From NCBI RefSeq assembly GCF_027409185.1, contig NC_084474.1, forward strand, positions 95,511,861 through 95,575,860: DNA of 64,000 bases. The letters are read 5' to 3'. Source of the DNA: Cynocephalus volans. Lineage: Eukaryota; Chordata; Mammalia; Dermoptera; Cynocephalidae. Made by a program: the position numbers and the translations under genes. Position 1 is the stretch's first letter. Every line of letters starts with the position of its first letter. Below the pieces are notes generated by a model that saw nothing but the letters and a program-made list of their open reading frames with translations, had not been told where the DNA came from and searched no databases. This document shows positions 22,330 to 34,790 of this stretch, piece by piece.

Positions 22330-24648
22330 GGCTAATTCTTCTCCTGCTTTGCTTGCAATGTGATACCCTCCATCATCATCAAGGGAGGCCCTCACCAGAT
22401 GTCTTCCCTGGACTGTGGACTCCCCAGCCTCTGAAACTGCAAGCAAGAAATTTCGTTTTCTTTATAAATTACCCAGTTCTGGGTATTTTGTTATAAGCAA
22501 CAGAAAAGGACTAACACAGAAAACTGGTACCAGAGAAGTGGGGTGTTGCTTATAACAGATACTTGAAAATGTGGAAGCAGTTTCAGAACTGGGTGTTGAA
22601 GAGAGGCTGGAAGAATGTGGAAGGAACAGGCTAGAAAAAGCCCAGGTGCTGGTGGGAGTTTAGAAGACAAGATAACCAGGGAAGGTGTGGAACGTTTTAG
22701 AGACTGGTCAAACGGGGGTGACCAGAACTCTGATAGAAATATGAATAGAAGAGGCCATTCTGAGAAGGTCTCAGATGTCAATGAGAAGGGACTTATTGGA
22801 AACTGGGGCAAAGATCACCCTTGCTGTGAACAGGCAAGGAATTTGGCTGCATTCTGTTCGTGCCCAAAAGCTTTATGGAATGTGCAACTTCAAGGTGCTG
22901 ACCCAGAGTGTTTAGCAGAAGAAATTGCTAAGCAAAACATTCAGGACCTGCATGGCTGCTTGTAACAGCCTCTGCTGAGTTATTGGGGCAAATGCATGAC
23001 ATAAGGCCAGAATTTAAAAGTAAAGCAGAGTGTAAAGATTTGGAAAATTTGCAGCCTAGCCATATGGTAGAGAAGCACAGAGCATTTTCAGCAGAACAAG
23101 TCAATGGCGTAGTCCAGCGACCATTTGCTAAGAAGATTAGTGCAGAAGAAAGGGATTATTACGAGAAGGAATAAAGGCCCTGAAGGTATTGCAGAGATCT
23201 TGGAGGCTGCGAATTCCATGACAGGCCCAGAGGACTATGGAGACAGAATGGTCTTGGGGAACAGGCCTGAGGCACCTTCCATGGGCTCACTGCCCAGGGC
23301 TACCTCAGTATGCTGGACCCCACACCCTGGCTGCTTTGGCTGCTCTGGCTGCTCCACCTATGACTAAATTGGTCCTAAGTGTGGCTGGACCCACAGCTTT
23401 GGAAAGGACAAGCCAGAAGCCTTGGCAGCATCCATGTGGTATTAGGTCACCAAATTCACAGAATGCCGGAGCTGTGGAGGCTTGGGAGTCTCCAACTCAA
23501 TTTCAAAGGATGTATGGAAAAGCCTGGGGGCCCAGGAAGAGCTCTGTTATAGGAGCAGAGTCACAGTATAGAACCTTTGCTAGAGCGATGCTGAGTGGAA
23601 ACGTGGGGTCGGAGTTGCAGCAGAGAAACCCCAACAGCGCCAAGCCTAGTGGAGCCATGAGAGGGACCACCATGGAGACCCCAGACGTATAGAGCTACCA
23701 GTGTGCAACACCAGCCTGCAAGAGTTAAAAGATTGCTGGAGACCAGGAAAACCATAGAAGCGGAACTGCCCAGGGACTTGGAGGCCCAACCCCTGCACCA
23801 GCGTGCAGAGGACATCAAACACGGAGTCAAGGTACATGATTCACCAACTTTGAGATTTAACGCCTGCCCAGCTGGGTTTCAGACTTGTTTGGGACCTGTC
23901 ACACCTTGCTTCTGGCCTATTTCTCCATTTTGGAATGGGAGTATATACCCTGTGCTTGTCCCACCATTATATCTTGGCAATAAATAACTTGTTTTGGGCC
24001 GAGCCCGTGGCGCACTAGGGAGAGTGCGGTGCTGGGAGCACGGCGACGCTCCCGCCGCAGGTTCGGATCCTATGTGGGAGTGGCCGGTGCACTCACTGGC
24101 TGAGTGCCGGTCACGAAAAAGACAAATAAATAAATAAATAACTTGTTTTGATTTCACAGATGGGACCTTCGGACTTTGGACATTTTGAGTTGAAACAAGT
24201 TAAGACTTTGGGGATAGAATGAGGTATTTACCTGTGAGAAGGACATGGACTTTGGGGGCCAGAGGTGAAATGATAGGTTTGACTTATGTCCTCCAAGTTT
24301 TATGTATTAGAAACTTGATCCCCACTGTAACTGTTGAGGGTGGGAAATCCTATTATGGTAATTGAAAGTTGGGATCTTGAAGAGGTGATTGGATTGTGAG
24401 AACCCTGCTATAATGAGTGATTTAATAGTGGTCATGGTCATTGTTCTGAGGGCTTTGGAAGGACCACGCATGAGGAATGTGCTCTCTCTCTCTCTATCTC
24501 TCTGTCTCTCTCTCTCTACTCCTGCCTTTCTTGCAATGTGAAACCCTGCGTCACCACCAAAGAAGACCCTCACCAGATATGTTCCCTGGATTTTGGGATT
24601 CCCAGCCTCCAAAACTTTAAGCAATAAATTTTGTTTTCTTTATAGATT
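22330..24648 (+). mobile_element. MaLR retroelement (MST/THE1-like) with two LTRs and internal region
   Basis: A truncated 5' LTR (about 22330-22518) ends 'ggactaacaca'. The internal region follows, beginning 'gaaaactggtaccagagaag', with the MaLR phrases 'ttcagaactgggtgttgaag' and 'ggaatttggctgcattctg'. The 3' LTR runs from TG at 24271 to about 24648 and includes a TC-rich expansion (24480-24520). The two LTRs share 'ttgcaatgtga', 'ccctcaccagat' and 'cccagcctc'. The internal region keeps only short broken frames (for example 22615-22965 and 22983-23174) that look like remnants of the MaLR internal sequence. It is a dead, old element, interrupted by the SINE at 23997-24132. Confidence 0.8.
23997..24132 (+). 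mobile_element. tRNA-derived SINE inserted in the MaLR element
   Basis: The insertion is bounded by an 18-bp perfect target duplication, aataaataacttgttttg, at 23979-23996 and 24133-24150. It begins 'ggccgagcccgtggcgcact', contains a B-box-like 'ggttcggatcc', and ends in a second half-unit 'tggctgagtgccggtcacg' and an A-rich tail. The anticodon-arm region (gctgggagcacggcgacgct) differs from the other SINEs here, so this is a distinct subfamily of the same tRNA-related group. Confidence 0.85.
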
Positions 24649-25259
24649 AAAAAAATAAATAAAAAGACTGTGGGACACATGAAGACAGCTGCAGAAGGGC
24701 ACACAGAAAAGGAGGGTTAAAGTTAGGGAGAAGCATCTTTGAAAACTATGTAATAAAGAGAAGCAGCAGCAAGAGGGCAAATTAAGATCCTGAAAGACAA
24801 AAGGCTTCTTAAAAGATCACACATTACACGACCCTTCCCCTCTGAAGTCACCCCCCAAAAAAACAAAAGCCATCAGGCAAAGAAACTATACTTTGCTATG
24901 TTGACACAAAGGTCCCTCTTGGACTAGGAATCTTGTAAAACAACCCAGTCCTCTGTCCACGGAAGTGTGAGGTGTGCTCTTCACCTGTCTAAAACCAGTG
25001 TGACAGGAGAGGAGAAAATCAAAACAATACAGCTCACAAAAATTCCCAAAATAATCAATAGTAAAACAGAAGAAAACTGTAACACAGGCCTCCAAACTGA
25101 ATCAAATACCCACAAGCATCTGGAGATATGAAGAAAAACACCTTGATTGCTTGATGTTCTTTTTATGAGAGGGGGAAAAAAAAAAAACTTGGAATCAGAA
25201 CAGATGTTAAAAACAAAACAGGAAGAAATGAATAAACTCAGGAAAAACAAAGAGGAAAA
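24649..25259. other. AT-rich intergenic DNA
   Basis: A-rich sequence with several short poly(A) runs. Probably decayed LINE material, but no phrase identifies the family. No gene seen. Confidence 0.4.
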
Positions 25260-25267
25260 ATTACAGA

Positions 25268-25359
25268 GCCGGCCCGTGGCTCACTTGGGAGAGCGTGGTG
25301 CTGACAACACCAAGTCAAGGGTTAAGATCCCCTTACCGGTCATCTTTAAAAAAAAAAAA
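25268..25359 (+). mobile_element. Monomeric tRNA-Ile-derived SINE
   Basis: A single tRNA-like unit: 'gccggcccgtggctcacttg' (A box), 'gtgctgacaacaccaa' (anticodon arm) and 'gggttaagatccccttac' (B box), ending in 12 A. An imperfect duplication around aagaggaaaa flanks it. It equals the second half of the dimers at 36119 and 58450. Confidence 0.8.
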
Positions 25360-25559
25360 GAGGAAAAGAGAAATGAATAGTAAATTACAAGATGCCCAAG
25401 GAAGAATACATATGAGTGAATGTAATAAAGAGGTTTGTGTTAATCGTAATATTCTTTTATTTTTCCAGTAGGTTTTAAAGTTTTCCAAATAAAATGTGGA
25501 TTTAAAAATAAATAAATATTTCACTGTCAAGGTGGGATGAGGGGGGAAAAGAAAGAAGA

Positions 25560-26200
25560 TAAAAATAAATAAATAAAGAGCCTTGAAGAAAAGCAGAAAA
25601 ACAACAAAGAGAATTTTAAAATAAAGTAAGAAGTGGTGGAGAGAAAGTGACCGAGATGGAAGACAGATAAAGAAGACTTAATGGATGTGAAATTGGAATT
25701 CCTGAAGGAGATAAAACAATGGAACAGAACTAATATTTGAAACTATCATCCAAGAAAACTTTCTGGAAATAAAAGAAGACCTAAGTCCACATCTCAAAAG
25801 GGATTGCTGGGTGCCAGGAACACACAGTCCCCCATGACCCACCCTGAGACAGATCCTAGCAACACTACGGAACTTTAAAGATAACCAAAAATTCAGGGCT
25901 TCCAGGCAAAAAGATCAAACAACTTTCAGGAGCAGGAGAATTAGACCAGCATCAAACTTCTCAAAATCCACAACAATGAGCATGGCTATAATGGAGCAGC
26001 ATTTTCAAATGTCTCGAGAAAAGAAAATGTAAGCCAAGCGTCGTGTGTCTGTTGAAGCATTCCTTCAAGTGATCGTGGCTACAGGAAAATAGTTTTAAGC
26101 TTGCGCAGCCCAGAGCTCCTGCACCTATGAGCCCATCCCAAGGAATCTCCCACACGAGCTTCATCCGGCCATGAACTGACAGGGGAACACCGGCCAAAAG
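25560..26200 (+). repeat. L1/HAL1-like LINE fragment
   Basis: A-rich sense-strand sequence with phrases such as 'atcatccaagaaaactttct', 'gacctaagtccacatctcaa' and 'agcatggctataatggagc'. It resembles the ORF1 region of old L1/HAL1 elements. Many stops. Assignment is by general resemblance. Confidence 0.45.
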
Positions 26201-26265
26201 ACCAGCGAGGGTGATCGTTTAATGCACTGAAGTTTAGATCTAACATGAAAAGAAAACTGAGGAGG

Positions 26266-26340
26266 GGTCGGCAGGTCTGTTGGTTACAATATGGTGCTCG
26301 TAACACCGAGGTCCAGGATTCATCCCCGTAGAAGAAGAGA
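26266..26340 (+). mobile_element. Older monomeric tRNA-Ile-like SINE
   Basis: The order 'ggtctgttggttacaatatg', 'gtgctcgtaacaccgaggtc' and 'ggattcatccccgta' matches a tRNA-Ile-like unit with mutated boxes. An A-rich segment follows. More diverged than the other copies. Confidence 0.6.
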
Positions 26341-26579
26341 GAAAAAGTAGAAAGGCTCGTAGCTGGCTGCACAGGCAGCAGGTGAAGTCAAAGGACACCA
26401 TTCAGCTCGACAAGCGTGACAGCAAACCCTCAGGAGGAAAACAGTTCTCTTTCCCTCTCTACACTAAGAGGGGAGAACATCCATCTCTTGTCCTGGAATC
26501 CTCTCCCTCAGAGAGGGGCCAGGTAATGAGCAATGCATCTAGTAGAAATTATACAGAAGGTGGAAAAAAGTAGGGGCGG

Positions 26580-27720
26580 TGGGGGCGGGGAAGAGGCGGA
26601 ACGCGGTGGCACTACCTGAGAAGGCACACCTCGGGCTTTGCCGCCGGCCCTGAAGCAGCAGCCAGCCTCGCACTGCCCCCGGAGGCCTCTCGCAGGAGCT
26701 CGCAGGCAGCTCCGGCCGGCCCCCAGCCCCGCGGCCCCCAGGACGGACTCCTGCCAACCCGCACCCGAGCTGGGAAGCGGAGCCTTCCCCGTGCAGCCCC
26801 GGCGAGCGCACAGCCGGCCGCTGGGCAGGCGCGGCCCAGGATTGGCAGGAGGCCGGGTCGGGGAGACGAGGGGCAACTCCGCGGCGCCAGTGACCGCGAC
26901 GAGCGTGCCTGGGGAGGGGACAGGCAGAGCTGCAGGTGTCGGCGCGGAACCACGGAGGACGGAAGGCGGGACGGAGGCGGGGCCTTCGGGGGCGGGGCCT
27001 GTATGGGGCTGGCCGGGGAGGGGAGGGGCGGGGCCTGTGGGGCGGGGCTTGCGCCGCGCACCACCACTGAGAGCCCGCCTTCAGCTCCTAGAGCGACACC
27101 GGAAGGGGCGGGCCGTGGCGGCGCTTCTGGTGGGCGCCCAGAGCGCCTGTGCGCGGGCGTCCCGCCGAGGCGGCGTGGGGACCCCGGAGCGCGGCGGGCT
27201 CTGCTGCCGGGTGCCTCTTATTAGCCGACAGCCGCCTCACCCGGTCCGGCCGGGCTCGCCTAGTCACTCCAGGCCCTCGGTGCCTCGTCTCCAGCCAGGT
27301 ACGCCCGGGCGCCGCCCCGCGCTCCAGAGAGCAGCCGAGGCCGTGCGCGCCGCGCGGGTTTCCGTGGAGGAAGCACGGGCGAGACCGGCGGGACCTCCCC
27401 TCCGCCTGCCCTGGAGGCCGGTGTCTCGAGCCTTGACGCAGTTCCAGGCCCCTGGCCGGCCGCGCTCCCGACAGGCCGTTGCGGTGCAGCCTTTCCCTGG
27501 GGTCTCTGTCCCTGAGAGCCGGGCTGCTGAAGGCCGTGGAGGGAGGGGCGCGGAGAGCAGGGCGTCCTGGGCGTCCCTGCGCTGGTGGACACCGAGCTTC
27601 ACGTCGCCAGTGGAGAGGCCTCGGCCCGGAGGGGAGCAGCTGCGCTGCCTGCAGGCCGGGGCTGTCCTGCCCGCGCGGGCGCGCATTGAGTGTCTGTAAC
27701 CGTAGCGGCCCCTGACGCTG
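26580..27720 (+). promoter_or_regulatory. ZFP41: CpG-island promoter of ZFP41
   Basis: CpG-dense, GC-rich block between AT-richer flanks. At 26965-27060 there is an array of GC boxes (ggggcggggcc repeated), then an ETS-like accggaagg (about 27097), and the core ggcgcccagagcg at 27133-27145 that is also found in the GLI4 promoter. A good splice donor (ccag/gtacgc) at 27299-27300 could end a non-coding first exon. Long frames through the block (for example 26638-27699, 353 codons) are what low stop density in GC-rich DNA produces. Confidence 0.8.
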
Positions 27721-30080
27721 CGGGCCTGTGAGATGCGGAGTCCTAGGAGACAGTCGCGAGGGTCTGCTCCATTTTTAACAACTGTCTTATTTCTCGGTGT
27801 GCGCAGCACGCAGAGAAGTCAGCGAACCCGGTCTCTGTCATGGAGTGCCTGCCAGCTTGAGCTGGGCCGAGAAGACCATTATCGAGAACAGACGTGTCCT
27901 GGGCAGTTTGTGACAGTGACTTGGGGATACAAAAAAGGCGTGATCCTTGCCCTCAGGGAACCCTGCCTCATATGGAGGCTGGCATGTCAATGACAAGCCA
28001 CATGTGGAGTGACAAGTGTCCTGGTAGAGGGAACAGTGCTGTGGAGCCCAGAGAACGAGCGCAAGCTCCAGGCTGACAGGTGTCAGGCTCAGTGGGTTTA
28101 GAGACCACCCCTTTCCATGGAGCATAGTCGACTTAGCACCAAGATGACTTTACTCCCTTCCCCCGGAGAGCAGTAGCTGCCTGCAGCTCAGCTCCTACCA
28201 CATGCCGCCCGAGGGTTGAGTGCTCTTTTGTATTAGATCTTGGTTTTCACCTGTTTCCTGTTAAAGCTACACCCACGCCTCAAACTCATGTCTGGCTGAA
28301 ACTCCAGCTTGGTTGATTGGGGCTGTGATTCTCTACCCTGGGTCACCAGGGCACCCCCCTACCCATCCCAGCAGAGATGCCACCTGTACGGTTATTTTGT
28401 GTATGACCTCCACATGTGGGATAGAAAAGGAAAGACCCCGCATCCCCTCTTGACTTAACAAAGAGAATTCAAAGTATTTGTACATTGAATTGTATGTCAC
28501 TTAGGAACCAATACAAATAATATGGAATAATTTTACCTAGAGCACCACATTTTGCGGTAAGGCAACTGTCAGAACTATGGACCTCTTAGTGGAGAAGAGT
28601 AACCGTCCCAGGACATGAGGCTCCTTTGCCAAGAACAGCTTCTGCAAGAATGCTTTGAAGAGTCAGAACATGACCTGCTTTCCTGGGAGATGCAGAGGAA
28701 GGAGTACTTCCTCATAATTTTGTTGAGGCTTCTTTCACCAGCAGAAAGAAACGTTTTTCGGGGCTTTATGCTGGAATTACTTTAGTTGGCACTGAGAGAA
28801 AGAGGCCAGTCAAGGAAGCTCAGGAATAATACGGCAGAGAAATGGCAGAGCCAGGTTCTCAGCAGGCAAGATGTGGGTGGCACAGGCCACTGCCTCTACA
28901 GACACCTGGCCTTACCTGTCGTTGGGACTGACTAATTCTTGTTTGAGTTTGTGGTGAGACTGGGATGCTATTAGATGGGGTTATGGACAATGTATATCAG
29001 ATCTTTCCTTCTCCCAAGATGTCCTTACTAGAGACACTTGCATAGCATAACATTCAGACAATGAAAGCAGAATCCTGGTTGATGGTCAGTTGTTTTGGCC
29101 CCAAGTCTGGATGAGAACTTGCCTCAGCTCCACAGCTCAGGCAGGAAGCAGTAGAGAAGCCAACCAGTGCACAGACTGCAGCCAGGGCCCAGGACTGCCA
29201 CGCATTCCCACGTGAGCTGGAGACTAGGTATATGATACTTGCTAAGTGCTCAGAACGGGGCGCGCTCTCTGAGTGATGGTTATTTTAATTTTATGATCAT
29301 TCAACAGGTATTTAATGAGGAGCTTCCACGTGCCAGAGCTATTGCAAAGCATTCAGACAGACAGCACATTGAGCAAGAAAAAGTCTACATTTAGTAAAAA
29401 TAAATGAAAGAAGTTTAGCCCATGTTAAGAGCTAGAGGATAAATAGAGCAGGCTAAGAGAAAACAGGTTGTGGGGACATGTGTGGCCAGGTGGGAGGCCT
29501 CTGGGAAGGGGCCATTGGGGCACAGCTCTGACGGCTGAAGGGCCAGCCCACACAGGATGTGATAGGATGGGATTCACTGGCTACTGTAGACAATGGGGGC
29601 CGGGGGAAGGGGCACAGCCCCCAGTTTCATCCAGCTCAGAATCCAGGCTCCAGGTGATGGCAGCACCTTCCCTGAGGGGCACATGTGGCTCCTGTATAGC
29701 CCCAAAGCACATTGACTGGCCCCAAATCCAGGAAGGTAGAGAAGGAATGAGAAAAGGAAAGTGGAGGAGGGAAAGTCACAAGGCCACGGGTGGCCCTTGG
29801 TTCATGTCAGATCCTACCAGATGTGGCGTGCAGGCTCCATCCCCTGGCAGAGGAACAAGGGCACCTTTTTGATGCTGAGTGGGCAATGATGCCGTTTGCA
29901 GAAAGGAGGGGAGTGAAGAGCGGGCTGAAGATTGAACGTCCCTGTGGGAACACATAGGGAAGGAAGGGGGCGTGACCCCACCCCATGTCCCTTCCCAGCA
30001 CTTGCCCTCCTGTCCCTTGATCACACGGTCCCTGAAAGACACACATTTAATCTAACGTTCATGATCTTGCTTCTCTCCAG
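27721..30080. other. ZFP41: ZFP41 intron region
   Basis: It lies between the CpG island and the coding exon. It includes a probable L2 fragment around 29300-29520 ('cattcaacaggtatttaatg' then 'cgtgccagagctattgcaa'). Nothing else recognised. It ends with the acceptor ttctctccag at 30071-30080. Confidence 0.5.
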
Positions 30081-30173
30081 CAGCAAAGGGTGGTAGTGCT
30101 CTTCTTCCTGGTGCAGAGCTCCAGTTACGCACTCAGAAAGTGGAGAGTTGCCTCTAAAGCAAGCCGTTCCTGA

Positions 30174-30866
<693 letters not shown>

Positions 30867-33518
30867 GCGTGGGGAAGCTGCCCGAACCTTCCTGGTGGGC
30901 ATGCTGCGTGGCTTCCTCCCCACTCAGCATCTGACCAAGGCCAGGAGTCATGTGTAGCGTCCCTGCCGTCACCAGGAAAATCTGCCCCATCAGATATGCA
31001 AAGTCCAAACAGGTGAGAGACCTGTCTGCCCCAGAGAATCTCCATGGATAGACACCGTGATAACCAGGAAGCTCCCCCAGGCTGCTTGCAGCTACGGGCC
31101 ATTCTCCAAGCTGCTTGATGCTGCTCGGGGCCCAGCACCAGAGGCAGACAGTGTGTTAACTGCCATCCAGGGGATAGGCTTGGGATGCCTGAGAACACCT
31201 AGCAGCAGAGGCACATGACATTGGCAAGGGCCCACTCTGCTTTGGCACTTTCACCAGCACCTTTGAAGACTCAAGGTCTCCTGATGCCCCAAGCCAGTCT
31301 CTATGCAGCCTGCAGGATCCTGTGGCCCTGAGCTAAGGGACAGTGCTCTCTGGTGAGCTCTGGGGACCCAGGTGCCCACCAGACTGCACCAGACCCCTGC
31401 TCGGCCCTGCTTAGCTGGCTTCAGTGACCATCCTGCGGTTTGTCCTCTGGCTTTTCTCCTCAGGTGGAGCATCAGTCCCTGATGATGCGCAGCCCCCTGT
31501 CTCCTGAAACTGGTCCGCACCGTGTGTCTTTCCAGCACAGCCGTCATCCCAGGTGGGCAGCCTGACTTACGTGGATGGACCACTGGAGACATGGGCTCCT
31601 CAGGGCCTTGAATGGTACCACTGTGGGAAATTCCTGCCCCAGCTATGTGGCAGGGCCCCTGGGTGCCAACGGCAGCTTCAATCCTGCCTGTGTCTGCACA
31701 GGCCAGTCCTCCTCCATTCAGGTTGGTTCCAGTTCTCCCTGCTTGTCCCCAATTCCAGCCTGCCCCATGGGAAAGTGTCCACATGAGTGTGCCCACTTTT
31801 GGTGTCCATCCACAAGTGGTCTGGATAGGGCTCTGTGCTCTCTAGGGGACTTTCTAGGGGTTTGTAAGAGGGTAGCAAAGTGATTTTGTCGACCAGGAGG
31901 CAATATGGCTTTTTATTGGGAAAATGTTAGCACCTATGTTTTCATCTGTTTGGACACAAGAAATTAATAATGCCCTTAGTCTTTGGGGATTCCGTCCTGA
32001 AAAAAAGGGTCTCGAATTAGAGCCAAAGATGGACTCATCCATCAAGCAGTCACAGAAACTGAGGGGGGGGTCACCACCACAAGTGATTGAGAACAGAGTC
32101 CTGTTCCCAGTGGAAACATTAGTTACTGGGTTAGCAAATTTTTACTGTTGGGATCCTTCCGAAAGCTGTGACATTCTGATACCTCCACATGGCTGGGTGC
32201 CTCCTACGGCAGCAACCCCACACCAGCTCAGCCACCATGGCGCAGTGGTGCATGGAATTGCCATCCTTGCAGAGTGGCACTGCGGCCAGCCTACCTCCCA
32301 CTTGTGAGAAAACTTCAGTCCCTGTACTCACACTTATTTCAAAAACATTCCCAAAATACATGCAGAGCATTTGTCTTCTCCCCACCTCTCACATGGCCTG
32401 CCTGGCCCGAGGAGCCCACTTTGTGGCTGCTGGGAGCCTGGGAGCCATCGCCAGCCAGCTGTCCTGCGGAAAGGCTGCTCAGCTCCTGGCCTCTCTTGTA
32501 CCTATTTTCCAAAGGAGACATTCTGACAATTCACTTGCTCCAGTCTCCTCTATTTCCCCTTCCCCACAAAAAAGGAAAAGAAATAGTCTAGAACTGGGAA
32601 ATAAAATTCACCTAAATCCCAAAACCAAATGGAATCCCGCCATAGGAGTTTAGCCTCTAGCCCAGTTAATTTTCTGCTGTAGCAGACTGCGGAGCCCAGC
32701 CCACAGGCAGTGTCCCACAGACTGTGGGCGTGTTCTCCAAGGTCAGGAGCGACACCTACTGCCTGGGCTGGGCGTGAACCCAAACAGGCCTGTGTGAGCA
32801 GAAGGCCCCCACCCCAGCATAGCGCGTTGCTGGGTAGTGCTGGGCACCTGCGCAGCCCCGCCATTTTGTTTGGGTTGAGATCATATTGGCCTTTATCAAA
32901 TATGTTGTCTAGGGTGTTCTGCTCTCATGACCATGCTCGAGGGGCCACCCTGCGTTCAGGTGGGCAGGTAATCCTCAGTTTCTGCTGTAGGGGAACCTTT
33001 GGTGCCCATGGCCTCCTCACTGTCCTGCCACCATGGTCACTGTCAGAAGCAAGGTTTTTGTGGTCTCTAAGGAAAGCTGGCTCTCCTCCCCTGTGGCCTG
33101 TGGTGTGTCATGTGGCTGCCCCTGCAGTGACTATGTCCTGCACTGCCAGGGTGTGGGCAGCTCCCCAGGGCTGCAGTCGGCTCACTGCTCTCACTGTGGG
33201 GCAAAGGGAGCAAGATGCAGCAGCTTTGCACCACTAGACTGCTCCTGGGTGCTGCAGGTGGGCCTCAGCCGGTGCAGCCCATCCCACAGGGTAGAACATT
33301 CCCAGGTGGGGGGCTTCCTGTACTGGGGTCACCTCAGACAGCCGTCTCCAGCAGAAGAAGCCTCACAGTCCCAGAATGGAAATTTGATGAGGCAGAATTA
33401 TTCAGAAGCAGGTGTCAGAGCTGACATAGGAGACACACACCTAGTGTGTGCTACTTGATTGAATGAGTTGCTGTAAAGACGTTGCTGGGACATCTGGCAA
33501 ACCTGGAGCCAGGACTGT
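30867..33518. other. ZFP41 3' UTR and unresolved downstream sequence
   Basis: The first part is 3' UTR of unknown length. From about 31550 to 33450 there are overlapping short frames rich in Cys, Gly and Asn-X-Ser/Thr (for example 31575-31883 and 33033-33458), with no stops for 75-140 codons. I cannot match them to a family. They could be decayed retroviral or pseudogene sequence, or chance. AATAAA at 32600-32605 is a candidate poly(A) site. Confidence 0.4.
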
Positions 33519-33532
33519 CCACCAGGTGGCAG
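33519..33532 (+). promoter_or_regulatory. Strong CTCF-like core motif (forward)
   Basis: The 14-mer ccaccaggtggcag fits the CTCF core consensus CCASYAGRKGGCRS at every position. It lies in unique-looking DNA between ZFP41 and GLI4. Occupancy cannot be seen from sequence. Confidence 0.6.
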
Positions 33533-33724
33533 CACGGCGTCCTGGCTGCTGTCCCCGCGTCCTGGTACTGCAGATGCACGCGGAGCTGCTCGGGCACAGG
33601 GCTTGATTTCTGCAGTTCACCTTCAGATGTCTAGCAGAAAAGAGCAGTAATATATGTGTGTGTCTATGCACTGACACAGATGAAGCAGCAGGCGACGGCT
33701 GAATGTCAAACTTTCCCTGCACAG

Positions 33725-33905
33725 GGACAAAGCGTCATATTTTTGGCTTTGCAGCCATATGTTGGTATCACAACTCAATGGCAGTTATAGACAGCATGTA
33801 AAGGAATGAGCGTGGCTGTGTGCCAGTAAAACTTTATCCACAAAAATGGGCGGCCGGCCAGATCTGGCCGACAGGCCACAGTTTGCCAGCCCCTGTCCTA
33901 AAGGA
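33725..33905. repeat. Fossil DNA-transposon-like repeat (hAT-type), copy B
   Basis: Phrases: 'ttttggctttgcagccatat', 'aatgagcgtggctgtgtgcc', 'agtaaaactttatccacaaa' and 'cacagtttgccagcccctgt'. Same family as 21285-21500, in the opposite orientation. Confidence 0.6.
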
Positions 33906-34259
33906 GCATATGTGAGAGTTCCCTCCCTATCTTTGCAGGCTTTCTGTATGCCTTAACGTCCTGCAGAACTAAACATGGCAGATGGCTGGGGAGAGCTGGC
34001 TTAGGAAATCAGGAAACCATGGGGTGGGGCGGAGAGCTGCTCAGAGCAGGGTCCTCTGCTGTTGGTCTTGATATGCCGGGACGATGACAGGGACGGACAG
34101 ATGTCCATCACAGCCCAGCACACTTGTGTACATGCCCTGGTGCTGTCTGCATTTGTTTTTATTTTTACTTGCTATTAGTATTAAAATAAGTTTTCTCTGT
34201 TACTGCCAATGAGAAGCATTACTGTTAACCACTGCATAATCTGTTGAATAGAAAAACCA

Positions 34260-34420
34260 GAGTTAATTTAACTATTTTCTAACACAGGCATGTAGGCTGT
34301 TTCCAGTTTAGGTTATTATAAGTAATGTCATGATAAATATTTTTTCCACATTTAGGGCCAATAGGATGGGCCCCCAGATGCGGAATGACATATTGCCCAA
34401 TGCCTGCCCCCAGATTGTGC
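34260..34420 (+). repeat. Probable LINE 3' fragment
   Basis: The phrases 'gcatgtaggctgtttccagt' and 'ttattataagtaatgtcatg' resemble the old L1 3' phrase. Short and diverged. Confidence 0.4.
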
Positions 34421-34574
34421 CCACATAGATGCCTGCAGCAGTGCACGAACAGCGGGGCCACCTTGGCCTCTCCAGCAGTGGGTAGATGGGTTGTTAATCC
34501 TTGCCAGTTTGTTAGGAGAGAAAACACTTGTTTTAATCTGATGTCTTTGATTTCTAGAAAGGAAGTCAGGGTGA

Positions 34575-34790
34575 AGAGCCTAGGCTCTTGAGTCAAATTA
34601 TCGACCTGACCCCTTGCTTTGCAGCTATGGGACTGTGGACACATTGCATTACTTCCTTGTGCCTCAGTGGCCTCAAGTGTGAAATGGAGATGCTGACAGT
34701 GATAACCTAGGATCACCAAGAAATCAGTGACTTACTATGTGGAGCCTCAGTACAGTGCTGGCTCACACTAATTGTTTAACAAGTGTTAGC
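34575..34790 (+). repeat. MIR SINE
   Basis: Sense MIR order: 'gctcttgagtcaaattatcg', 'tgtgcctcagtggcctcaag', 'gtgaaatggagatgctgac' and 'cctcagtacagtgctggc'. Confidence 0.75.

Noticed and set aside
22615-23174. Intact retroviral gene in the MaLR internal region
   Set aside because: Only short broken frames remain, with stops and a SINE nearby. They are remnants of a dead element.
25268-25359. Functional tRNA-Ile gene
   Set aside because: A and B boxes are present, but the cloverleaf is mutated, a poly(A) tail follows and similar copies lie elsewhere. It is a SINE.
26638-27699. A 353-codon open frame through the ZFP41 CpG island
   Set aside because: GC-rich sequence has few stops. The peptide is Arg/Pro/Ala-rich low complexity without a domain, and it overlaps promoter elements and a splice donor.
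31575-31883. Envelope-like protein of an endogenous retrovirus
   Set aside because: Cys and Asn-X-Ser/Thr content suggested it, but no conserved motif (furin site, CKS17-like or CX6CC) was seen, so it is left as unresolved.
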